A DNA stretch of 64,000 nucleotides, taken from NCBI GenBank assembly GCA_944470555.2, contig OX104128.1, forward strand, positions 63,619,257 through 63,683,256, read 5' to 3'. Shown in pieces: positions 55,790-64,000 of the stretch. Below the pieces are notes generated by a model, which saw nothing but the letters and a program-made list of their open reading frames with translations, ran no database searches and was not told the origin of the DNA. Every line of letters starts with the position of its first letter. Positions within the stretch are counted from its first letter, which is position 1. This DNA comes from Heterobilharzia americana. Its lineage: Eukaryota > Platyhelminthes > Trematoda > Strigeidida > Schistosomatidae. Position numbers and translations under genes: made by a program.

Positions 55790-56654
55790 GTCCATTCCAA
55801 TTCATCTCGACTTTCTTCTGCATATCTGTTGGGCGGTGGGTTCTTGATTGGTTCGTTGCCAGGCCAGAGTTCCTCGTTGCTTATTCTTCCTGGTTATCCG
55901 ATCTTCAGTACCGAGTGAGCGTATGCAGCAGCTGTTGGTGTGATGTATGTCTGCAGTTTTTCGGAAATGCTTTTCGTAACGAGCTAAGTCTCTCAACCAT
56001 CACATGGAAGCAGTGACTGACTTGACTGAATTAGTGTTGAAAATCCGGATCTTGTTGTTTATGCTGAGTTGAGTCCAGTGCAGTAGATCACACTGGTTTC
56101 AGATTGATGAAAGCGTGTTTTGCTGTCTTTGCGACCCTGGCTTTGACATTTTCATCTGTGCCACCGTCGCCGCCTGTAGTTGAAACGATGCTGTCTGCCT
56201 AAGTAGGTAGGTAGGTAGGTAGGTGAAAGTGACAACTTGCTTTAGATGTCTCCCGTTGATGGTGATTGGTGCTTGTTGTTGGTGTTATTGATGGTCGGGT
56301 ATCTTCATTACCTCTGTCTTCTCTACGTTCACATGAATTGCCGTCTTCACTGTCTCGCCTGTTCTATCAACTTGTTAGTTTTCGCCTGTAGATCTTCGAG
56401 TTTGTGCAACAAGACATTGGACGTAAATTATGATCGGCGAAATCCAAATCTCGTAGGTTGTTTTCACTAGTCAAATAGCGTGTTGCCATCGTCTCGCTCC
56501 TCACAGTTTGTTGCATGATGCAGTCGAGTGGACCACAATCAGGAAGATTATTGGTGATAGTAGGTGGCAACTTTGTTTCACTACTTTCTGTCTTCACTTC
56601 AAAGGCATCACTGAGGTTTTCATTGTGAATCACTTGACATGTGGCGTCGTCATA
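55790..56654 (-). pseudogene. RTE reverse transcriptase fragment, catalytic motif damaged
   Basis: The minus strand shows ENLSDAFEVKTE and, at about 56445-56420, RDLDFADHNL where FADDL is expected, so the second catalytic Asp is replaced by His. The tail piece LAWQRTNQEPTAQQICRRKS (about 55865-55805) matches 16704-16750 of the first RTE copy. Confidence 0.82.
56203..56224. repeat. (TAGG)n microsatellite
   Basis: About five tandem TAGG/AGGT units inside the RTE fragment. Confidence 0.9.
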
Positions 56655-57042
56655 TAGCTGTTGAAGTTTCTTTAGCGATTGGGTCGGTTTTACGGGGTAG
56701 CGTTGCTAGCCCTATACCCAACCTTCCCTCTTTATCCGGGCTTAGGACCAACTAGTGAATTAGTAAACTAGGCGAGGTTCGTTTTGTGTATAGGCTAACA
56801 ATAATTTCGAACTCGTTATTTCTAGACTTATCAAAGCAAGTGGTTCTGATGGAATTAGTAAAGTATCATATTTTGAGGAAACTGGGTGGTGTTACAATCA
56901 TTCAAAGATAAATTATGATCAAAATTTATATGGGATTGAAATCCTTTTTTTATCCTCACTTTGTTGTAAGTCTATAGATTTTCTTGTTGTTTTCACATAT
57001 GTTTATATGTTTAAATCAGTTTCTGCTTGATTCTTCTTTTAG

Positions 57043-60000
57043 GTTGAACGTCTTGTTCGTTTACTCGAAATATTAGATCGTCATGAATATCATCTTGTTC
57101 GTGAACCAAATCCTATGGAATCACTTTATAATCGTATATTCAATGATGATTCTATTCATACGGATACAGCTACTGTTGTAACAACTTTGTGTGAATGGGC
57201 TGTATCACCTTATCGTATTGGAATTTATCGATCAATAACAGTTGCATGCCTTCTAGAACAATTTAAGAATACTTTCTATGGGATTGGCAACAATAATAGT
57301 AACAGTATTATTAACACTGGTAATACAGTAGTCCAGTCGACAACGGCAACTATAATTTCTACTGCCAATAGTAATATTGGTGGTAATAGCAATGTTACTT
57401 CTAACAATAATAATAATAATAATAATAATAACGTTACTAATACCACCAATAACAACATAAATACCATGGGTTTTGAAGCCTATCAGTCATTACAAGAAAC
57501 ATTGATTAGATTTTTAGATAACTGTACTACACAATTACCACCATTCAACGGTGAACAGTCATTGATTGAAAATGATCTAATGCGTAATCTGGTGTGTTTA
57601 TTCTCTGAACTAATTGATCGTGAAGTGTTTGATCATGATAATTATGTGAGATATTTTATTGCACGTGGTATTTTTGATACAAGTTTTCATCCATTAGCTA
57701 TTTCTGACAACACTGGCCAGAGCAAAACCAATGTATCATGTAATCTATTGTCCTGTAGTAACAATATTAATCAATCCGTCAATACACCGACGAATGTGAC
57801 ACGTTCTGCTACTACTACTACTACTTCGATGACGTCGACAACAGCAACATGTCATTCACAGACAACAGCTCAGCATTCTGTTAAATCGGAATTCTCTGAA
57901 GATATGGATCGTTATAGTATGGATAATCCTGATTCTGTACGCTCTGAATCTGGTGTCATTAGTATGATGTCACTTCAGTCCTTGAATGTAAATAGTTCTG
58001 CTAGCATAACGAATGTCCCAACAAATCCTCATCAAGCATCCACTTCATGTAATCGTTTAGGTCATTCAAGTCAATCTGGTCACTTACACTATTTGATTCA
58101 ATTCCCTATACCACAAGATGAAAGTTATGCACATGAACAAAATCAACGTTTTCAATTGTTGTATGGTTCTGTTCGATCACGTGATCGGGCAAGATATCCT
58201 ATTCGAAAGTTAGTACGTGATATCTGTAAGCTGTTTACCAAGAAGATTTATTTAATCGATGTATTTCATGGTGAACTCGGTAGACGTAAAAAGAGTAAAG
58301 ACAGAGAACGTGAAAAAGATGCCAGTAATAATAATAATAATAATACTAACAGTACTAACTCTAGTTGCCTTGGAACAGGGATATCAGTAGCAGGAATGAC
58401 AACAGTCACACAATCTACAGCTTTAAGTACGGCAGCGTCAACTGCAGCAGGAACACCAGGAAGTACTGGAGGAAGTGGATCAAGCCATCGAAACACTAAC
58501 GATGATACTAGATCAATTGATGAACTTCATGAAGATATAATGAAACGTTTCATTAATTTATCATTTTATGATATGGAATATGTACTTTCACAGTGTACTC
58601 CAGTATTTGTAAAAATGCTTAATGGTTCCAATTGTCATTCAACTACCAATACACCGGTTGAAGAAATTACTAATACAAATCTAACTACAATGAATACAAA
58701 TTCACCATGTTCATCATCTAATTCAACTAATAATCAAAATAATATTATCATTAACAATAATAGTAATAGTAATAATCAATTATCAATGATCACAACCAGT
58801 ATTCAATCGCATATTTATATGCCTGTACCAAGTTCAATATTTTTATTTTTTGAATTAATTGAAATATCATTGAATATTACATCATTAATATTAACTGTTA
58901 TTGATACATTGGAACGTTTAAAGATATTATTTGAGAATCGTACACATTTTATGACATTATATATGTCATCTTTATGCCTTAGAACTGTTGGTATATTACA
59001 ACGTTATCAAAATGTAGTATTTACAATGGGTGATATATCAAGTCGATTATTTCCTACATTAATTGAACAAGTTAGACAAGTGAAAGAACCAACTCAATGT
59101 GGACCACTTGAACGTTGTATTCTAATTTATTTAAATGATTTATTTACATCGAATGTTGTAGTTAAAACACGTTTCTCTCCTATATATGGTAAAGCACATC
59201 AAAAAGTTAATGCATTATTACGTCGTATTGATCCAAATGAAGGTATAAATCAATTTGATATAGATTATGCTAATGATTTATTAACAACAACATCAATGGA
59301 TAATTTAACATCATTTCGTGCTTATGCTGAAGATTTACGCAGTAAATCAGATTCAAGATATAGTTTTGTTTGTAAAGCTATTATTTGGATATGTCAAGCG
59401 AAAACATCTGAACGTGTTAATTATTTATGTGGTTTATGTGCTGAATTAACTTCACAGTGTAGTGAATTAACATCAGAATGGCTTGGTGCATTCTATGCTA
59501 TTTTAGCACCACGTTCATATGTACACGGTTATAATCCGTTAGTGAGTGCTATTGAACCAAGTCATATATGGATATATGATAATTTAAGTTCATTAATTGG
59601 TACATTACTATCTAGATATTGTTTTACTATATCAGATTTTTTACGATTAGTTATATGTCCAGCAATGGCTCAAGGATTAGATGATGTTAGCCAACCAGTT
59701 GGTGCTCAATTAGAATCGATTATCTCTTTAGCTTGTCATATACTTCATCGTTTATTTACAGCTGAGTCAACTGTTAGTTCATTACAAACTACTTCTAGTG
59801 TATTGACACCAACTTTAGATGTGAACACATCAAATAATACTAGTGCTACCATTACTAGTAATAATAACGCCATTAGTGCAAATTCTGATACATTGTTGAA
59901 TCCATCACCTCCACCTTTTCGTATATCTGAACCACTACTTTTAACTGCTGCATTACAAAAAGTGACTTCAGAGTTTTTAGTTGATGTGCTTAAAATGCTT

Positions 60001-60942
60001 ATTGTACATAGTGACAAAGCTTCAGTTGAAAGTCAAGCTCCAGGAAGTTTACAAGGAGAGAATACTGAAGAATTAGATAGTGATGGCAATGATGATGATG
60101 ATGATGATGAAGGTGATGATGACGATGATGATTGTGGTGATGGAAATCCAAATGAACGTGATGATAACGATGATGAATTAACAGATGTTGACTCTGAAGG
60201 TGATACTTCTTTCAAGAATGCAGCTCGTAAACGTCCTAAAAATTCTCAACAAAAAGGTTTTAAATCGAAAAAATTTAAACGCCGTCGACGTCGTTTACAA
60301 AATCGTAAGACAATTTCACAGGTTCATTACATTGTACAACGATTTCTTGAACAAGATATTTTGCCTACGAGTGTGGAATTGCATTCTTTACCATTAAATG
60401 CATTAACTCAGTTAGTTCTACGTGAAATTTGTACTGTATCATGGGTACGTGAACGTTTTCATCAGATGACTCCAAATCAACTAATACGTGAAAATGTTTT
60501 GATTGATAAAAATTTCTCTCAAAGTCAAGCTAGACGTCTTTTACATATCATATATTGGCCGTATGATTTATCCTGGACAGATATAGCTTCGACATCTGAA
60601 GGACTTTCTGGTGCAATGTGTCATGTACTACGTGATTTAAATATATGGACATTAAAATGTGCACAAATGGAATTTCAATTATTATACGCTCAGATATCAT
60701 TTTCACAACAAGGGGAAGTACTTGGCTATTTGGCACAATCAATTGTGCAAGGATTTCAAGTTCAAGTATTCAATTGGCTTGATTCTAATAATTGTGGAAA
60801 TTTTCAGGATGGATCAATGGGACATTTTGATGGTCTACCAACCATTGAATTAGGTGATAATGATCCTGTTTGGTTATTACCTGCACTAATTGCTAAGTTA
60901 CCAAAATCATTGAAGGCTCAAGTGGTCAAAGTTACATCAGAG
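57043..60942 (+). CDS. MED12: MED12, coding exon 2 (central region), gene continues beyond window
   Basis: 1,300 codons from acceptor to a GTTAGT donor at 60943 (phase 0). The hallmark TLCEWAVSP at 57184-57210 (about residue 491) is the LCEWAV signature of MED12. Other family matches: HYLIQFPIPQDESYAHEQNQ, SFYDMEYVLSQCTPVFVKML, FFELIEISLNITSLILTVID, ERCILIYLNDLFTSNVVVKT, SRYSFVCKAIIWICQ, CAELTSQCSELTSEWLGAFY, LTQLVLREICTVSWVRERF and VWLLPALIAKLPKSLKAQVV, in the order of animal MED12. Fluke-specific additions are asparagine-rich runs (57280-57470, 58325-58360, 58660-58800, 59815-59890) and an acidic-then-basic block (60070-60310). Reading on past 60942 meets a stop at 61045-61047, so the exon must be spliced. 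The C-terminal region is outside the window. Confidence 0.96.
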
Positions 60943-61119
60943 GTTAGTTTTTCACTATCTTTTTCTCAAATGTTAATTGTTTCTCTGTTTTTTGAGTCTT
61001 CGAGTAAACCGGAATGCACTGCATATCTTTCTTTCATTTCACTTTGAAACTTCTAGGTAGTATGTACCCTCAATTCTTAAATCTGACCAGAGTTTTGGTC
61101 ATATGAAGTGTTTGGTCGA

Positions 61120-61265
61120 AGCCTGACGGCTGTATGTATCGAACTGGTAGAACTATAGGTATGTTCAGTCTATGGGCCACAATTTCCAAGCTTGCTGCAA
61201 CTACACAGCTTCAGACAGCCATGTAGTATCATCAATCCTCACACAATCGGTGTGGCTCATTGCCA
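61120..61265 (+). repeat. SINE-like fragment
   Basis: The tail GTAGTATCATCAATCCTCAC then ACAATCGGTGTGGCTC resembles the tail of the SINE-like copy at 9395-9560. Pol III boxes are degenerate. Confidence 0.4.
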
Positions 61266-61699
61266 ATGAACGGCAATAAGGTCGCTGAGATAAGGGGGTG
61301 TGATGATTGCTTGGTGTTCTTGACTTTTGTTCCTGGACGTTTCATTTGCGGGTTAAGCGACTCTATCAGCATTTACTTCGTTTGGAAGTGAAATATTTTA
61401 AAGTTATATGGATGTTTATAAAGGATATTTACCCACCTTGAGCGTTATTGGGTAGGGATGATTTGTCCTTCTTTTTATCAGAGATTAACCCTTATGATTT
61501 GTCGTTATCGTTTGAGCTATGCTGTTCACGCACTATCTTATTATTGACTTGCTTAATGGATTCTCAGTTGGCTGATCCCTTAGCATATTGGGTCCATGTC
61601 CATGTGTCTGTCTACTCCCCTTTAGTTGGAATGCCATGCTTCCAGGATCTGTCTTTCAGTGTTTGCGCTTTAATGTTGTAGTATTTCCACATTGTCCCA
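61266..61699. other. No element recognised
   Basis: Intronic sequence without a supported feature. It may contain the 3' part of the Penelope fragment that follows on the minus strand. Confidence 0.4.
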
Positions 61700-62600
61700 A
61701 TCGGAGATATGGCTGTTTTATCTACATGGATCGTTTGACTGGAAGTTGGTAATCATAAATCATTTGAGCTACTCGGTGACTGGATTGGCCAGCATAGTGA
61801 TGTTGACTGTCTTTATACTCGTCTTGTTTTCCTTGGGTAATGGATCCTTCAACTTTCATAAGATGTGTTTTAGGGATTTTGATGGTTTGTGTGCCACACC
61901 GATACCGAATGGGTGAAGTAATCAGTTGACACTTTCTAAAACATCTTTGATGTTTGGTAAAGTGACTCATTGTGTAAGTTGAGGTAATTGTCATGATGTA
62001 TGCTCTGTTGATAGGCGCTTCTTGATGAAATTCACTGGATAGTCATTGACTCTGAAGGCTTTACACAGTTGAGTTTCTTCTGACATCCGTAAATGTTGAG
62101 CACCACAATGAGTTTTGGCATATATGAATAAAAGCTAATACAAATCTGGTAATAATTTGAGTTGTTACTGTTGTAGTACAGGATTTGGTGTATATGTTGC
62201 TTTCCTGTACACTTGAGTGTATAAGGTTCGATCATGTGTTCTTCTGACAAACACGTATAGGAAGGCGATTTCATTGTTTCCTTCTCATTTTGTGAACTGA
62301 ATACCTTCAAAGGTTTGTTTGATGAGACCGGACGTGTTTTTCAGCTTACTTGTTAAACACAGAAGTATCGTCGACGTAAGAAATGTAGATTTTTGATATG
62401 ATTATTAGAATGACTATTGATTCTAATTCTACTTCAGTGATCAGTCTGGATATCAGAGAGCCTATGGCCGTCCCTTTAATTTATTTATAGGTCTTGGTGT
62501 TGAGTATGTTGCGAGACATAGGTTGATTAGTTCTACGAAATTTGTAGCGGTAATTTTCGCGTAATTGTGAAAATTCTAGTGATTATTGAAAAGGATTCTC
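61700..62600 (-). pseudogene. Second Penelope-like RT fragment
   Basis: Minus-strand pieces: FVELINLCLATYSTPRP (about 62555-62490), motif C YVDDTSVFNK (about 62378-62350), then IAFLYVFVRRTHDRTLYTQV and YRKATYTPNPVL (about 62255-62175), which match the Penelope RT thumb (IPFLDV.V.R..DG.L.T.VYRK.TYT). Another YTPNPVL-type copy of the region is in the first element at about 53290. Frames are broken throughout. Confidence 0.72.
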
Positions 62601-62941
62601 ATTGTTTATTTGGTAAGATCCAGGTTAATTGAACTGAGAAGTGTAATTGCATCGAAGGACACCAATGGAGGCTGTTTTTACCTTGGTAATTCGTTGTTAT
62701 ATTGGTTACGTATTACGTCTTCCTTTCAATATAATGAGTGTTGATCACATTTTGATTATTTATTGGCTAACATTTTTCCTCATTATTAACTCTCTTATCT
62801 TGAATCCTTGTCCATTTGATGGCATGTTTTATAGATCTAGAAGTTTAGAAAAAAGATTGATTCAAGGAAAAAATATGCTTCTTTCTAATCAGGTCTTCGT
62901 CTTTGGCTCTACACTAACACATTATATATATAATTACAGAT
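62601..62941. other. No element recognised
   Basis: A 99-codon + strand frame (62647-62946) is rich in hydrophobic residues but has no recognised motif. Probably incidental. Confidence 0.3.
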
Positions 62942-63655
62942 TTTAAGTAAGTCATAAAGAGACATCAAGATGCAAATAATTAACAGAGTGAAACATCCGG
63001 GATTAAAAATGGTAATTATAATAATGTGAGACAAGTTACTTCTAGACATATTCTAGGCATATTAACTGGTAAAGTAAGTTGAGATTTTTTCTTGAGTCTC
63101 CAGTTATAAACAATAAATAATTGCTTAAAAATAAAAAACTGAATTAACATTGATAAAACAAGAGGAAGAGGAGGTGTACAAAGTAGTACTAAAAGTTACA
63201 TCATTGTTGACGCCGAACAGCAATGCAAGCAATTGAACAAATTTCTTTTGAATGCAAGTTTATATTTATTAAGATGCATTGCAATCTCCTGTGCTATGGG
63301 AAGCAGTCAGATAGGTAGTCCATGTGGTAAATTATTTAGTGTACGATGAATAGTTTTAAAAGCTTTTCTAGTATCCACTTGATGTCCCGTGTCAACTAGG
63401 TGTGCAGGTATAGATATCTTTATTGTTCTAATCTGTCTTTTATTCAATCATGATAGATGGTATTCAAAGATTCGACGATGGACCTGTCTTACTGACCACT
63501 CAAGAAAAAGCATTCAACTTACTTTACAAGTTAATATCCACTTTGCCTAGAAGTAACCTGTTTCACATTATTATAATTACCATTTTGAATCCTGTATAAT
63601 TTACTCCGTTGATTATTTGCATCTTGATTCCTCGAACTTATCATGACTTACTTAA
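62942..63655. repeat. Inverted-repeat element, arms about 140 bp, interior 430 bp
   Basis: 62942-63081 is the reverse complement of 63515-63655 at roughly 85-90% (shared TTAAGTAAGTCAT, AAGATGCAAATAAT and ATGGTAATTATAATAATGTG blocks). The interior (about 63180-63440), read on the minus strand, gives HLVDTGHQVDTRKAFKTIHR, resembling the C-terminal end of Penelope-like proteins. It may be a Penelope-derived foldback copy. Confidence 0.8.
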
Positions 63656-63671
63656 GATCTGTAATTATTGT

Positions 63672-64000
63672 TTATCAGCCCCTTCCCCACTATCTGATGA
63701 AGTCCATGTCGCTTTGTGGATATCCTTGTGCTCAAACACAGTGCCTCCAATCACCAAATCGTTGAATGCTCAGAAGCCTGCAAACAATTCTCCATTCTCA
63801 TGCATTTCACCGAGCGCTTCTCGACCCATGGTTAGTTCTCTTTCTGTGTTGTTCGCTCCCAGTTTGCATTCATGTCGCCCATTAGAATTTTGATGTCACC
63901 AACTGAGAGGGGGTCTTGTCCAGTGTTGATTGCAGTTGTCTGCAGAATTCCTCCTTCTCTTGATCTGCATTATTTGTTGGCGCGTAGCGTAGAATTGTAT
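63672..64000 (-). pseudogene. RTE endonuclease fragment, runs off the window
   Basis: The minus strand (63830-63672) reads MGREALGEMHENGELFAGF, a stop, then AFNDLVIGGTVFEHKDIHKA and TWTSSD, closely matching the first RTE copy at 14565-14710. It ends abruptly at about 63672, next to the inverted-repeat element, so the rest of the RTE is missing on that side. Upstream endonuclease sequence continues past 64000. Confidence 0.85.

Larger units (their letters stand above)
55560..56780 (-). mobile_element. RTE-clade element, large internal deletion
   Basis: On the minus strand, the first about 125 bp (56780-56655) match the RTE 5' end at 13848-14020 (CCTCGCC...GGTCCTAAGCC...AGAGGGAAGGTTGGG). At about 56654 the sequence jumps to RT-coding sequence equivalent to 16005 (CAACAGCTATATGACGACGCC) and continues to the 3' end GCCCTATGTTCCACCAGAAA at about 55570. 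Roughly 2 kb including the endonuclease is absent. No matching target-site duplication was found. Confidence 0.85.
47376..57042 (+). other. MED12: MED12 intron 1 (9,667 bp, phase 0)
   Basis: Donor GTAAGT at 47376-47381 and acceptor TTCTTCTTTTAG ending at 57042. Joining the flanks gives WLLEPVIGNNGEN followed by VERLVRLLEILDRHEY, which matches the continuous MED12 family sequence (RWSFDK......GRVLHTLEVLDSHSF) with no missing segment, so no extra coding exon is needed. The intron is filled with repeats that are listed separately. Confidence 0.92.
60943..64000 (+). other. MED12: MED12 intron 2, 5' part (to window end)
   Basis: Follows the GTTAGT donor after VVKVTSE, where the family continues with Glu-rich sequence not found here. 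No further MED12 coding sequence was recognised up to 64000. The repeats in it are listed separately. Confidence 0.7.

Noticed and set aside
57276..57467. Leucine-rich antisense frame over MED12
   Set aside because: Antisense shadow of the AAT-coded asparagine run.
60033..60215. Serine-rich antisense frame over MED12
   Set aside because: Antisense shadow of the GAT-coded aspartate run.
60943..61047. MED12 reading frame continuing to the stop at 61045-61047 as a true C-terminus
   Set aside because: Residues after VVKVTSE do not match MED12, a GTTAGT donor sits at the point of departure, and the family's C-terminal part is missing.

Overview
This window looks like part of a blood-fluke (Schistosoma-type) nuclear genome. 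The evidence is a fluke-like retroelement mix (RTE/SR2-like, CR1/SR1-like, Penelope-like and Ty3/gypsy-like), tRNA-derived SINEs carrying a schistosome Sm-alpha-type hammerhead ribozyme, A+T-rich non-coding DNA, and a GT-AG intron-split animal gene with a long TE-filled first intron. The species cannot be fixed from the sequence alone.

Only one host gene is recognised with high confidence: the 5' two-thirds or so of MED12, the Mediator kinase-module subunit, on the + strand. Coding exon 1 is 46047-47375. A 9,667-bp phase-0 intron follows (47376-57042). A very long second coding exon runs 57043-60942, and the gene continues beyond the window. At the left edge, 200-558 (+) looks like the terminal exon of a second, unidentified gene.

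Everything else recognisable is mobile-element debris. From left to right: a foldback repeat (725-1125); the left arm of a large inverted repeat (2805-5165) made of old reverse-transcriptase fragments; a short palindromic foldback (7712-7910); RT and SINE scraps (8.7-11.6 kb); a complete RTE insertion with 13-bp target-site duplications (13848-17010); a CR1-like tail (17.5-18.1 kb, -); a two-ORF CR1-like element (18.2-22.8 kb, +); another CR1-like element (23.3-28.0 kb, -); an orphan, fairly well-preserved CR1 ORF1 (29465-30535, +); a third two-ORF CR1-like element (31.7-36.9 kb, -); a gypsy gag-pol remnant (37.15-39.5 kb, -); and nested CR1 3' ends (42.0-45.98 kb, +), the last of which stops about 65 bp before the MED12 start codon.

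MED12 intron 1 holds SINE scraps, the right arm of the large inverted repeat (48110-51094), a Penelope-like element (51.8-53.5 kb, -), two head-to-head hammerhead SINEs (53.75-54.08 kb) and an internally deleted RTE (55.56-56.78 kb, -). Downstream of MED12 exon 2 are a second Penelope fragment, an inverted-repeat element and a truncated RTE.

The most striking structural feature is the inverted repeat. Its arms are about 43 kb apart. They appear perfectly identical for 1.84 kb, then drop abruptly to about 95% identity, although the contents are decayed retroelement sequence. The interval between the arms contains MED12 coding exon 1, so inversion between them would separate exon 1 from exon 2.
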